DNA from: Amorphochlora amoebiformis
Taxonomy: Eukaryota > Cercozoa > Chlorarachniophyceae
Length of the DNA: 64,000 bases
Direction: 5' to 3'
Assembly: GCA_054601695.1 (NCBI GenBank)
Contig: BAAHQB010000015.1
Span: forward strand, 434,001-498,000
Position numbers and translations under genes: made by a program. How positions within the stretch are numbered: the stretch's first letter is position 1; each line of letters opens with the position of its first letter. This document shows, piece after piece, positions 1 to 37,545 of this stretch. The notes under the pieces are model-generated. The model saw only the letters and a program-made list of their open reading frames with translations. It did not search any database and was not told the DNA's origin.

Positions 1-49
<49 letters not shown>

Positions 50-107
50 ACGTATATAAATATAAATATATACATATCTAGATCTTTCAAGAGAATCCAA
101 CATTTCC

Positions 108-141
<34 letters not shown>

Positions 142-241
142 TATATATATATATACATACATGATATATAATACATATTTATACAAACATATATATATAT
201 ATTATATATATATATATACATACGTATTTAGATCTTTCAAG
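1..241. repeat. AT microsatellite with decayed exon copy
   Basis: This stretch is mostly (TA)n. The only complex sequence, at about 78-110, is a diverged copy of the acceptor and exon start found at 229-262: both share TAGATCTTTCAAG and ACATTTCCT. I see no coding capacity in this copy. Confidence 0.8.
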
Positions 242-308
242 AAAACCGAACATTTCCTGTGAATCTTCTTCTCACCATCGCTTGCACAGCCCAAGTACTA
301 CATATATA

Positions 309-340
<32 letters not shown>

Positions 341-639
341 GTTGATATGTAAATGTATATAATATATATTATATATTATATATAATATATATATATATAC
401 TTCTATTTTAGCTACATAGGTCTCTCTCTCTTTCTCTCTTTTTCTCTCTAGATAACTTTCTCTCTTTTTTCTCTCTTTCTCCCTTTCTCTTTCTAGATCT
501 CTTTCCTCTCTTCCTCTCTTTTTCTCTCTTTCTCTCTTTCTCTCTTTCTCTCTCTAGATCTCTTTCTCTCTCTTTCTTTCGCTCTCACCATGGTGTTTGA
601 GTTGTATTACATTACACACATACCCACATATACATATAT

Positions 640-685
<46 letters not shown>

Positions 686-763
686 AATATTAATATATAT
701 ATTATATATATATATATGCGTATACATATTTATAAAAAAATTGTGGATACATATGTATATATA

Positions 764-805
<42 letters not shown>

Positions 806-820
806 TTATATATGGATGTA

Positions 821-856
<36 letters not shown>

Positions 857-919
857 CATATGTGTGTTTATGAAAATATGTTTAAATTTGTATACCTTTA
901 TATACATACATATATATAT

Positions 920-965
<46 letters not shown>

Positions 966-1098
966 AATGTATATACACATATTTATACGTATACATACAT
1001 ACGTATATGTATATATATATACATATATATATATATATAGTTGTGTTTCATCGGGATAATGTTTTGGATCGATCTTGTCCCTCATTTTGGTATATGCG

Positions 1099-1130
<32 letters not shown>

Positions 1131-1191
1131 CCTAGTCATATATATCATATTTATATATATACATGTAAAACCATAATATACATATTTATAT

Positions 1192-1224
<33 letters not shown>

Positions 1225-1466
1225 CATGTACATGCGAAACAATATATACCTTTACACATATATGTGTATGTATATATGTAATAACATGTTACCGAGTTTG
1301 AACACACACGAAGGATGTTACCATATAGGACCATATAATATACATATATATATATATATATTTATATATATAACATGTTACCGTATTTGAACACACACGA
1401 AGGATGTTACCATATAGGACCATATAATATACATATATATATATATATATACATACATATATATAC

Positions 1467-1499
<33 letters not shown>

Positions 1500-1569
1500 C
1501 CTATAACATGTTACCGTATTTGAACACACACAAAGGAAGCATGTTACCATAAGACCATGTAATATACAT

Positions 1570-1615
<46 letters not shown>

Positions 1616-2176
1616 GCATAATGTACATACATAGATATATGTATTTATATGAATGTATATATATATATATATGTATTCTTCATATATATATATATATATA
1701 TATATTATATACTTATGTTTTGATATATATATACACGTATATTCATGCATACATTATATCTATGCTTACGCAAACATATGTATACAATATACATATACAT
1801 AACCTTACATGCTCAGCTAGCTAACCGTAACCCTAACCCTAACCTTAGCCCAACCCTAACCCTACCCTAACCCTAACCCTAACCCTAACCCTAACCCTAA
1901 CCCTACCCTAACCCTAACCCTAACCCTAACCGAGTTAATGGTCCTCGGACTAAGATATGCTGAATAATCTGATCCGAACCCTAACCCTGACCTTAAGTCT
2001 AACCCTAACCCTAACCCTAACCCTAACCCTAACCCTGACCCTGACCTTAACTCTAACCCTAACCCTAACCCTAACCCTAACCCTAACCCTAATCCTAACC
2101 CTTAGGCGAGTCCCGAAATTTGGAAGAATTTTCAAGCGAATTTTTAGATGGCGCCACTTGTGTATATTACAATATA

Positions 2177-2208
<32 letters not shown>

Positions 2209-2282
2209 GTTTTTAGATACATATACACACACACACAAATATATATATATATATACTTGTATATAGATATATATACATACAT

Positions 2283-2334
<52 letters not shown>

Positions 2335-2493
2335 CATCTATATGTAAATGTAAACTGCACATACATACATATATATATATATATATATTATAATATATAA
2401 TATAAATATATATTATATGTATTGTTTCAGTATTAGCTTCTCATTATAGCTTTTAAGATTCTGTTGTAGACTTAGAATTTTATTTCATCTATA

Positions 2494-2541
<48 letters not shown>

Positions 2542-2601
2542 TATGTATATATATATATATATAATATATATATATATATAATATATATATATATATAATA
2601 C

Positions 2602-2633
<32 letters not shown>

Positions 2634-2772
2634 TGCATATATGTAATATATATATATATATATATGTGTGTGTTTGTGTGTGTGTGTAACATAGCTCTTC
2701 TCCCCAGACACTTCTCACGCCCCAGAACGGTAGTATAATGCATTATATATGTATATATGTATACATTTATAC

Positions 2773-2803
<31 letters not shown>

Positions 2804-2867
2804 GATATGTATATATGTACACCTACATATTATAATGATTTACATGTGAAATAATACTTATATGCAC

Positions 2868-2899
<32 letters not shown>

Positions 2900-2940
2900 G
2901 TATACATATATATATATATAAATATATACATATATACATA

Positions 2941-3002
<62 letters not shown>

Positions 3003-3014
3003 CATATATTACAC

Positions 3015-3084
<70 letters not shown>

Positions 3085-3170
3085 TATATATATATATATA
3101 TGTGTACATATATATATATATATATGTATATGTGTGTGTATCTATATCTATATATATATATGTATATATC

Positions 3171-3201
<31 letters not shown>

Positions 3202-3481
3202 GTATGTATGTGTATTTATTTATTTATTTTATATATACACACACACATATATATATATATATGTATATATGTATTTATTATTTATATATTGCTATATATC
3301 CAGTTGTGATTGGGCACTTCCCTTCAGTCTTCTATACGTGCTCTCACAAATGGTGACATATATATATATATATATGTAATATATATAATATATACATATA
3401 TACATACACACACACATATAATGTATACATACATACATATACATATATATGTATGTATATATTTATATGTGTGTACACATG

Positions 3482-3524
<43 letters not shown>

Positions 3525-3620
3525 TGTGTACATATATACATATATATATGTATATATATGTATACATACATAATATATACATGTGTACATACATATAATA
3601 TATATATATATATATGTATG

Positions 3621-3680
<60 letters not shown>

Positions 3681-3703
3681 ATATAACAATATGCCTGTAA
3701 ACA

Positions 3704-3746
<43 letters not shown>

Positions 3747-4339
3747 AGTTTACATACGTCTACGGGTATGAAATCGTCCGCCTGTCGTCTGGAAACTACT
3801 TTGCCTCGGTATGTTCTTTCTCTCGGTATATTCTCTCTCTCTTTCTCTCTTTCTCTCTCTCCTCTCTTTTTTTTTCTCTCTCTCTTTTCTCCCTCTCTCT
3901 CTTCTTCTCTTTTTCTCTCTCTCTCTTTCTCTCTCTTCTCTTTTCTTTCAATCTCTCCTTCTCTCTTTTTCTCTCTTTCTCTCTCTTCTCTTTTTTTGTT
4001 TCTCTCTCTTCTCTTGTTTCCTCTCTTTCTCTCTCTTCTCTTTCTTTTTTCTCTCTCTCTTTCTCTCTTTCTTTTTTCTCTCTCTCTTTCTCTCTTTCTC
4101 TCTCTTCTCTTTTTTACTCCCCGTCTCTTTCTATCTTTCTTGCTCCTCTCTTTTTTTTTCCTCTTTCTTTCTTTCTCTCTTCCTCTCTCTTCTCTCTCTT
4201 CTCTTTTTTTTTCTCTCTCTCTTTCTCTCTCCTCTCTTTTTTTTTCTCTCTCTCTCTCTTTCCCTCTTTCTCTTCTCTTTTTTTCTCTCTCTCTCTTTTC
4301 CCTCTCTATACTTACTTACATGTATATACATACATGTAC

Positions 4340-4383
<44 letters not shown>

Positions 4384-4634
4384 TTTTAGCTACAGACATT
4401 CGCGAACTGTATGGCTGGCTTCTTTTGGATAGCGTTTCCAATAGTAAGTTTATAATATATATGTATATATATATATACATTATAATTATTTATTATTTAC
4501 TTATACATTAAGATGTATACATATAGTATATATATATATATATATTATATGTATTCATAGTATATATATATATATGTATATGTATATATATTATATATAT
4601 TTATATGCATCAACATATTTACAAATTTACAATG

Positions 4635-4683
<49 letters not shown>

Positions 4684-4817
4684 CTTCAGACGAATTCATG
4701 GGCAGGAGGAGCTGCGTATGATAGGTAAAGTATAGTATATTTCTATTATATATATATATATATAATATGTATATAATGTGTTACATACATGCATAGTACA
4801 TATGTGTAATTGTAAAC

Positions 4818-4860
<43 letters not shown>

Positions 4861-4994
4861 CATATATATACACACATATATACACAGACTTATGTCTGTA
4901 TAATGAATAAATAAATATATAATATACATCTATATATATATATGGATAACATACATGTAAGTGTATATATATATATATACATATATGTATTATA

Positions 4995-5026
<32 letters not shown>

Positions 5027-5244
5027 GTATATATATATATATATAAATATATATACACAGGTTTATGTCTGTAGAATAAATAAATAAATATATAATATAC
5101 ATATGTATATATATGCATAACATATATGTAAGTGTATATATATATATATTATATATATATATGTATTATAATATATATATATACATATATATACCAAAAC
5201 ATGTATACTTACAATATAAACATTGTATTAAGTATAAAGTAATT

Positions 5245-5276
<32 letters not shown>

Positions 5277-5300
5277 CTGCATATTCATATAGACTGGACT

Positions 5301-5342
<42 letters not shown>

Positions 5343-5516
5343 TGCATATTCATATAGACTGGACTTAACTTTTGCCCTCATATCGGTACCCCCCGTCATA
5401 ATCGGGTTAGCATTTGTACATACTAAGGTATATATTAAAGTATATATTTATGTGTACATATGCAAACATATGTATCATATGTTTACATATTCGCGATTGT
5501 ATACGTCACGTATATA

Positions 5517-5553
<37 letters not shown>

Positions 5554-5638
5554 TTCTTATAATAATACATATATATAATATATATATATATATATGTGTG
5601 TGTATCTATATACATATATATATAACTATATATATATG

Positions 5639-5673
<35 letters not shown>

Positions 5674-5732
5674 GTAAATATGCATTGATGGTCAACCTCT
5701 GCCAGTGGTGAATTCTATTTCCACTGCTTTAG

Positions 5733-5764
<32 letters not shown>

Positions 5765-5782
5765 AATACACACATATACGTA

Positions 5783-5848
<66 letters not shown>

Positions 5849-5962
5849 ATATATATATATATATGTGTATATATATATATATATAATGTGGGAATCAAGT
5901 TCACCGCGACGACCATCTATCTATACAAAATATATTATATTATGTATATATTTATATTTTAC

Positions 5963-6010
<48 letters not shown>

Positions 6011-6040
6011 AATTAGGTTCTCCGCTGGCGGAGGACGACC

Positions 6041-6071
<31 letters not shown>

Positions 6072-6072
6072 C

Positions 6073-6133
<61 letters not shown>

Positions 6134-6139
6134 GTGTAT

Positions 6140-6205
<66 letters not shown>

Positions 6206-6293
6206 ACCCAGTGGGAATTAAGTTCTCCGCTGGCGGAGGACAACCTTCCCAAACTCCCATATGATGGGGTATGTTTCCTATATATATATATAT

Positions 6294-6375
<82 letters not shown>

Positions 6376-6740
6376 AAAAAGAGAGGGAGAGAAAGAGACA
6401 TATTGAACGTGTGACCATCTAGCGGTTCAAACGTACGCGTTAGTAATCACAGCCATTGGGAACTATACATACGCCGTCTAAATATACATATGTAGGGTTA
6501 GGGTTAGGGTTAGGGCGTCCGATCAGGGTTAGGGTTAGAGTTTGGGGTAGGGTTAGGGTTAGGGTTAGGGTTAGGGTTAGGGTTAGGTATAGGGTAAGGG
6601 TTGGGATGTATGTACATTGCGTAGATGCTTAAAAACATGGGTATGTAATTCGTATATGACTTGTAATAGCATGTACCAGTCGGCCGTATAATAGATATAC
6701 ATTGACTTTTCCGCGTGTAAGGTATCTAAAAAGAATATAA

Positions 6741-6772
<32 letters not shown>

Positions 6773-6998
6773 AGCATGTAATCTTCAGTATGGTTAGGGT
6801 TAGGGTTAGGGTTAGGGTTAGGGTTAGGGTTATTGTTAGGGTTAGGGTTACCTGCACTGGCATGCATTTTGACCGTGAACGTGTAACCTGTTTCTGACTG
6901 GGTAGAGAAACAATCAGAGAGTGTTAGAATGCTGGGGGAGCATGTATAATAACCGTGTAACAGGTAGTTTTCGTAGGAAACTTGTTACTAATGTAGGA

Positions 6999-7043
<45 letters not shown>

Positions 7044-7051
7044 AACATATC

Positions 7052-7088
<37 letters not shown>

Positions 7089-7102
7089 AACATATCGTGT
7101 AC

Positions 7103-7161
<59 letters not shown>

Positions 7162-7239
7162 TATATATGTATATATGTGTGTATATATATGCTGTATGTA
7201 TGATATTCAATGTTTATACATATATTTTTATATATAATA

Positions 7240-7276
<37 letters not shown>

Positions 7277-7465
7277 CATATACTGGTCATGTAAACATGA
7301 AAATTGGACGTGGGAGCATCTATGCTACCTGTCAATTACACATATATAACACTTATGTGTGTATATATGATGTATATATATATATATATAATATATATAT
7401 ATATATATGTAGACATATTACAATAAGTATAAGAAGGTTAAAGCTTGTTCATATATATATTATGT

Positions 7466-7497
<32 letters not shown>

Positions 7498-7498
7498 G

Positions 7499-7542
<44 letters not shown>

Positions 7543-7609
7543 CCTGTGTGTATAATATATATATATATATAAACATCAATATCCTCCTTGTAATTCTACA
7601 TATAAGCAT

Positions 7610-7651
<42 letters not shown>

Positions 7652-8095
7652 GTATTTATATATATATATATATACATATACACATATGTATATATATATA
7701 TACATATCCACATATGTATATGTATATATATACACATATATAAACATATATATGATACAAATAATGATATCAGAATATGTTGAGAATAAGAAGACGAGCC
7801 GTCGCTCGTCGTGGGTCATTCTTACAGCTTATTGAAGATCAATCGCCAATTATATCTGCACCTGTAACCCCATCTTCGGTATATTACCAACTATTATCAT
7901 ATACATATACATGTGTATGTATAGGTATATGTTTATATATGTATATATATACATATATATATATGTATGTATGTATGTATATATTATGAAGATCAATCGC
8001 CAACTATATCTGCACCTGTCACCCCATCTTCGGTATATTACCAACTATTATCATATACATATACATGTGTATGTATAGGTATATGTATATGTATG

Positions 8096-8146
<51 letters not shown>

Positions 8147-8257
8147 ATATTATGAAGATCAATCGCCAATTATATCTGCACCTGTCACCCCATCTTCGGT
8201 ATATTACCAACTATTATCATATACATATACATGTATATGTATAGGTATATATATGTA

Positions 8258-8311
<54 letters not shown>

Positions 8312-8328
8312 TTATCATGTCAGCGATG

Positions 8329-8397
<69 letters not shown>

Positions 8398-8577
8398 GTT
8401 ATGTGCAATACGATATGCTCATTGCATCATGTATTAGGATATGTTAGTTGTAATATGTATTTTGTTATGTTAGTATTGTTCTATGTATGACGATTTAGTC
8501 GTACTATGTATTATAATACGTTGGTTGTATTATATGTATTACGATATGTTAGTTGTGTATTACAATATCTGATACAT

Positions 8578-8630
<53 letters not shown>

Positions 8631-8879
8631 TATACATATATAATATATACTGTATACAATATACACACATGTATATATATATATATATATATATATTTTA
8701 TTATAATGCACTGAAGTTTACTTTTGTTTTGTTTGAATTACGATAAGAATATTTTTTTCAAATCGTATTGCACTCTCCTATTTACAACATCGTAAAACGT
8801 TACACCATGCATGCTCATATCAAACCACGATATGTGATATTACATTCTATACTATAATATATATATATATACATTATAT

Positions 8880-8916
<37 letters not shown>

Positions 8917-8922
8917 CACACA

Positions 8923-9003
<81 letters not shown>

Positions 9004-9078
9004 GTAAGTATATATGTATATATATGTATATAGTATATATACATATATATATATATATATGTGTAAAAATATATATAG

Positions 9079-9134
<56 letters not shown>

Positions 9135-9269
9135 TTATGTGAGCAGCATCTAGAATACACTAGATACATGTGTGTATATCATAGACTCACTAGACTACAT
9201 TCATGACTTCAGAATTCGTACCCAGTGGAGAATCCGGAGGAAGAGAAACTGGTAGGACGGGAACCGTAA
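242..9269 (+). CDS. multi-pass membrane protein, 3' part (unrecognised)
   Basis: Ten short islands flanked by AG and GT join in continuous phase: 242-294, 1041-1089, 2148-2161, 2695-2729, 3304-3352, 4390-4443, 4690-4724, 5358-5427, 7774-7878 and 9213-9269 (TAA stop). They give 172 residues; the 5' end lies left of the window. At least three hydrophobic helices are visible: one starting [12 protein letters not shown] and running into [13 protein letters not shown], one around [23 protein letters not shown], and one [21 protein letters not shown] charged tail follows ([11 protein letters not shown], then SAPVTPSS and [12 protein letters not shown]). The stretch GGAAYDRLDL...PPVIIGLAF looks like the last two helices of a transporter, possibly MFS-type, but I do not recognise the family. 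Exon 2148-2161 is only 14 nt and the least certain; it is kept because it restores phase. Exons are separated by AT, CT and telomeric repeats. The gene converges on the minus-strand gene that ends at 9487. Confidence 0.65.
421..590. repeat. CT-rich (polypyrimidine) tract
   Basis: An imperfect (TCTCTTTC)n tract with interspersed CTAGAT steps. It lies in an intron of the membrane-protein gene. The open frames through it are compositional only. Confidence 0.9.
1281..1567. repeat. three-copy tandem repeat, ~65-bp core
   Basis: Copies at 1281-1346, 1371-1433 and 1503-1567 share TAACATGTTACC, TTTGAACACACAC and ATGTTACCATA, then run into AT. The spacers between copies are pure AT. The core does not read as an exon in any phase that fits its neighbours. 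Confidence 0.85.
1827..2102. repeat. interstitial telomeric (CCCTAA)n with embedded element
   Basis: Mostly perfect CCCTAA units with sporadic CCTAA and CCCTGA variants, interrupted at 1931-1980 by a unique-looking block with GGTCCTCGGACTAAG and GCTGAATAATCTGATC. The same block recurs in other telomeric tracts of this window. It lies inside an intron, so it is not a chromosome end. Confidence 0.9.
2162..3303. repeat. AT microsatellite introns
   Basis: Apart from the small exon at 2695-2729 this span is (TA)n with minor TG/CA runs. Nothing else is supported. Confidence 0.8.
3811..4312. repeat. 500-bp CT-rich tract
   Basis: A polypyrimidine tract of mixed (CT)n and T-runs. It translates as LSLSFSL on one strand and RERERKK on the other. 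It is intronic; the next exon begins at 4390. Confidence 0.9.
5273..5367 (+). repeat. partial exon duplication (membrane-protein gene)
   Basis: The segment TACTGCATATTCATATAG plus the first nine exon bases (ACTGGACTT) occurs at 5273-5301 and again at 5337-5367. In the first copy it breaks off into AT; the second continues as the real exon. The copy carries a full acceptor but no donor. Confidence 0.85.
5688..6262. repeat. short dispersed element in AT arrays, 4 copies
   Basis: A ~40-bp block containing GGGAATTAAGTTCTCCGCTG and GCGGAGGACAACC lies at 6208-6248. Diverged copies are at 5885-5925 and 6007-6042 in the same orientation, and an inverted copy is at 5688-5730. All sit between long AT arrays. 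The block has partial internal dyad symmetry (CCGCTGGCGG). Confidence 0.75.
6494..6852. repeat. interstitial telomeric (TTAGGG)n, two tracts
   Basis: TTAGGG runs occupy about 6494-6600 and 6793-6852, separated by about 190 bp of complex sequence and an AT array. The orientation is opposite to the tract at 1827. I could not assign an exon to 6600-6990. Confidence 0.85.
7836..8250 (+). repeat. exon-intron boundary triplicated in tandem
   Basis: The 3' half of exon 7774-7878 plus about 60 bp of the following intron is repeated at 7983-8090 and 8153-8250, spaced by AT arrays. All three copies keep GAAGATCAATCGCCAA, CACCCCATCTTCG (or ACCCC) and the GTATAT donor. The original frame reads [15 protein letters not shown]. 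Copies 2 and 3 keep that frame but lack the upstream acceptor; from the AG in GAAG they would be read in another phase, so they are probably not spliced in. Confidence 0.85.
8398..8577. repeat. degenerate minisatellite, ~28-31 bp unit
   Basis: Repeats of a motif like TATTACGATATGTTAGTTGTA with heavy divergence, about five units. It lies in the last intron of the membrane-protein gene. Confidence 0.6.
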
Positions 9270-9486
9270 TTGACGGTTTCAATGAGTTCTACGGCATGAA
9301 TTTGACTTGTCATATTAATTGAAACCAGTGAAAGTTTAAACAAGCTATATCGATGCTAGTGAACAATGTTAAAGCCATTTGTATTTTAATTCAACTTGCG
9401 TTGGGCCGCCTGTAATAGTACCATACGCTCTTGTAAATATACTCAAGTTCTAGAAGTTATCATAACAGTCTGCCAAAAGTTATTAT
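9270..9486. other. convergent intergenic / shared 3' UTR region
   Basis: 217 bp without AT array between two stop codons facing each other. I see no gene in it. It probably holds both 3' UTRs and poly(A) signals. Confidence 0.6.
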
Positions 9487-9842
9487 TTACACCACAATTG
9501 CGGGACGCTTATGCCTACCCCCCGCAGATCTAGACCTGGATTTCGACTTATCCTCGTCTTTACCTTCGTTTTGTACGAGCTCGAGGTTTGTGTCCTCTTC
9601 CTCTACATTTGCCTCAGGTTTCGGCGGACAGATTTTCTTACACAGATTTATGCATGAGACGTCGAATCCATGGTTATGAGCGTAGTGTTGGTAGTAGAAG
9701 AAGGTGATCTGGGACAGGTAGAAGGCAATGTCTGACCAGACGTTGTAGTTGCGAGCTTCATGGTTGGCTGTATGGGATTTACACACACACGCATATATTT
9801 ACATATAGAAATATATATTATGTAATATTACCTATATATCTA

Positions 9843-9877
<35 letters not shown>

Positions 9878-9952
9878 ACACATAAGCATATACATATTTA
9901 TATTACATATATATATATATATATATATATATTGTACACATAAGCATATACA

Positions 9953-10048
<96 letters not shown>

Positions 10049-10175
10049 GTTAGTATGCAAATTACACATAAAAAATGTTATCTAGAGTATACGTATAAAT
10101 ATTGGAAATTTTTATGCATTGCATGAAAAATACATACAAAAATGTAGTATATGATTGTTAGATGCATATATACAT

Positions 10176-10245
<70 letters not shown>

Positions 10246-10275
10246 GTATAAATATACACATATATATTATACATA

Positions 10276-10316
<41 letters not shown>

Positions 10317-11891
10317 TGTATATATATTAATATAATAAGGGATTAAAAATTCCAAAAAAGAAATCTGACTTTCTTCTGAGAATTTGTCTTCAGATATGAG
10401 AGCAAAGTAGAACGCGATGAATAAGATGAACATAACTAGGGCTCCCAACGTCGGCACCAAGATAAGGAAGATTGTCAGCTTACGTACAATCCGAATCCGA
10501 GCTTTCTCCTGATGGTTATTCATGGTATTCGGAGGATGGAAGAGTGAGGAGATAATACGAACACAGCTCACCTTCTCTAGACGGCGCCGGATTGCTGCCA
10601 GAGATCTCGCTGACTTCCTCCGCGTGGATCCCCTTCCCATACCGCTGCCATGCTTCCAGCTTCCTATCTCCCTTTTGTCTTCACTAGTCTTCTGCTCTAA
10701 GGGTGATGGGACGACTGTGAGAGGGGAGGTGGGCTTGAGAGAATCGCTCTTAATGTGGGCGAAGTTTGTAGATTGAGTGCTTGGGTTCTTCGAATGATTA
10801 TTCGTAGCGTCAGAGTCCTTCTTGTTATGGTCTCCTTGAGAAGACTTTGCCCTTGTGTGGAGTGAGGACTTACTTCCCTGAAAAATAGCAAATATTCGAC
10901 ATTGGTAAATCATGACTAGGCGATGAACACAGTTTACCGTGGAATGAAGCCCCACAGAAATTAAGCTTCTATACACGGAATAGAACGATATTTCCATGAA
11001 TAACACGCCGAATACCCATGCGGAGAGGAGTGAGAGGTGACGAATGGCGTTCAGTCTTCCGCTGTAAAGTTTTAAAAGGAACACGTAACGTCAGTTAAGA
11101 AAATACCCCAGCTTGGACACCGCTACAAGGGAAGTTACCTATCGTAGGCAAGGACCATAATTACGCCGACGGCTTGGGCCAGGATGCAAATTAGAGTGTA
11201 GACAAAGGAAACCAACTTGGCACCAAAAGGGATGCGAGTTGTTAAAGAGGACGCAATATAAGCTGCTTGGGCCATGAGGAACGAGATATCTGTCGAGAGA
11301 ATTTATCAACATACAAAGAGAGGTTGTAATTAGCCCTTACAAAGCCCGACGCCGGCGAGGATGCTCTGAGGAATATCAACCTTAGATTTTACGGAAAGCA
11401 AGGATGGAAATAACTTACGTTGACAATCCCAGAAAGCACAATATACGCCTGCCATCCAAAGTAGCCGGGCTGTCCGATTCTCATATTAGATATGAAGGTT
11501 GAGAAGATTAATTTACCTCATGGGAGCCGATATTGAAGATGAACAGGACTACAAGGCCAACCAGAACCCACCTGAACATGCACGCAGCAGACGAACTAGG
11601 TGTTCATATGATAGGATTGGGGCATAGCGGTCCAAACCAAGGTACCTATTAAGCAAGATCTTCGTCTGAACGTACACAACACACTCATAAGCAAAATATA
11701 TTTCCATTCGAAACGACAGATCGACCTGATTTCTCTCCTTCGATTGGATGAAGAATAGCTGGTTGAAGATATTGGCGATTTGTAGAGCGAGGAACACTCC
11801 TTTGGTCGCGTCTACAAGCCAACACGTGAGGATCAAAGGAATGTATGTATCGGAGCTGCGTACCAGACGCCAACCATGCTGGGTCGGACAT
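9487..11891 (-). CDS. multi-pass membrane protein, 441 aa, unknown family
   Basis: A complete gene of ten exons in perfect phase (transcript order): 11864-11891, 11646-11811, 11517-11571, 11419-11469, 11341-11365, 11139-11289, 10938-11061, 10572-10877, 10370-10508 and 9487-9767. It starts MSDPAWLAS and ends RPAIVV*. Eight introns are compact (about 50-80 nt) with GTAAGT/GTAACT-type donors. The ninth, 9768-10369, has been inflated by AT arrays. About seven hydrophobic helices are visible, for example [13 protein letters not shown] (residues 67-79), [53 protein letters not shown] and [15 protein letters not shown] polar Ser/Lys-rich loop separates helices around residues 201-300, and an acidic then Arg/Ser tail follows. 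Topology suggests a 7TM receptor-like or TOM1/THH1-like protein, but no diagnostic motif was recognised. It shares a 130-bp 5' region with the ISWI gene. Confidence 0.88.
9830..10340. repeat. AT arrays inside last intron of the minus-strand gene
   Basis: Long (TA)n blocks. The complex segment TTGTACACATAAGCATATAC is present twice, at about 9873 and 9932, showing that the array expanded by segmental duplication. Confidence 0.8.
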
Positions 11892-12021
11892 GTTTTGCTT
11901 TATTATTTTCTTTTTTTTTTTTTATCCCGAATTTTCCGCTCTCAATCACCAGCTCTCCTAGAATTAGAAATAATTTCTCGCGCCGTGGCGGGAGGCCAGG
12001 GGCGGCAGTCTGCGATATCCA
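11892..12021. promoter_or_regulatory. shared bidirectional promoter region
   Basis: Only 130 bp separate the start codons of two divergent genes. The span contains a T-rich run (about 11907-11925) and a GC-richer segment next to the ISWI start (TCGCGCCGTGGCGGGAGG). No TATA box is evident. The promoter role is inferred from position. Confidence 0.6.
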
Positions 12022-36066
<24,045 letters not shown>

Positions 36067-36764
36067 ACAAGATAGACCGCTGTACGTCCTGAGCAAACTT
36101 GACTTGTGACAATGTTGGATTACTCTACTATTCACTTCAACGAAAATGTAGCTAGGTATATCTAGTATATCATGCTCATAGTATGGTACTAGTCTAGCTA
36201 GCGGACAGAAAATTCTAGAATTGGTCTTAAGCTTGGATCATTAGCAACTACTATCTTTTTATATATTTATATACATTTTTCTACATATATGGATATTTAT
36301 ATTCTAGTAGTAATACTGTGCACCATGGTGTAAACTCTAGAAAACTTTCATCTAGTAGATCATGAATCTCTGGATTACTAGATCTAGTAGATACCTGGAA
36401 ACTACTAGAAACTAGGGTCTTGCCCGTCACGTTTGACTTCGGTGACTTTCATAAATTCATAATTCAAATCACTGCTTAGTTTTTTAAATGAACATTGTAA
36501 AAACATATAGTTATGTGAGGATCGGACGACAAATCAAGAATCAAAGCTACCGCGGCCGAGCATCGGCGAGGCGCCGGTGTGGTCGCAAAATATAATTAAA
36601 ATATAGGGATCCTTACAATATCCGTTATCTAAGGTACCTTCACCATCCCGAAAATACATATACTAGACAACACATATGGACATTAGGGACATTTGGGACG
36701 TAGAAACGAACTAACCTGTCACTTGTAAACAAACGGTACGGTTAACGGTGGCGTTTGAGCTGAA
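36067..36764. other. convergent intergenic region, no AT array
   Basis: 698 bp between the ISWI stop and the stop of the minus-strand gene. It contains a cluster of CTAGTAG/TAGATC-type motifs (36180-36410) but no open frame of note and no microsatellite. I see no gene; it is probably 3' UTRs. Confidence 0.6.
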
Positions 36765-37460
36765 TTACTTTGAAGCCTTCTCCGACTCGGCATCGACCTT
36801 GAAGTTGAATTTTGGGGGACGTTTGAGTATCCCCTCTTTCCAAAGTCTTCTGGTCTCTTGATCGCGGAAGTATGCTGCATGTAGTAAACCTTCGAAAGTG
36901 TTGGGGAAGGATGGATACGCCGGGTTGGATCCCTTCCTGCAGATAATACATATGTATATACATGTACATATTTATATATATATTCATATATTATATACAT
37001 ATATACATTATATTTGTACATGTATGCACGTTTATAAAACATTTATACTACAGAAAAAAATTATACAAATTCGTAGTGATATTTTATTTATCTATATGCA
37101 TATATACATACGTGAATATATATATATATATATATATTATTTATATATATATATATATATATATACATATGTATATACATATATATATATTAATGATAAT
37201 AATAATAATAATTTACATGGAATTCAGAGAATGCATTGAGATAGGGATTAAGATCACCTCTTAATCTGTACTCGAAGCTTTTTGTTGTTCTTGGATACTC
37301 CGTGGGGGTAGATTGGCCATTCCCATTCTTGTTTAGCCTGGAGTTGAATGGGTGTATGTGATATAATATGCTTGGCTGTAGTATTTATATGTATGTATGG
37401 ATTTTTGTACATATGTTATAATATGAATACATATATATATATATATATATATGTAATATG

Positions 37461-37545
<85 letters not shown>

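Noticed and set aside
1827-2102. Chromosome end (true telomere)
   Set aside because: Unique genic sequence lies on both sides and the tract is interrupted; it is interstitial.
1957-2400. TLTLTL / RVRVRV frames
   Set aside because: Translations of the CCCTAA repeat in both directions.
3768-4511. 247-codon LSLSFSL frame and its antisense RERERKK frame
   Set aside because: Produced by a CT microsatellite; a short real exon is embedded near 4390 in a different reading frame.
7836-8250. CRISPR-like array
   Set aside because: Three repeats only, spacers are AT microsatellite, and the repeats are copies of an adjacent exon-intron boundary in a eukaryotic gene.
590-9169. Many 60-150 codon frames of the [12 protein letters not shown] type
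   Set aside because: They are translations of (TA)n with CA/TG admixture, open on both strands at once, without plausible start context; the same applies throughout the window.
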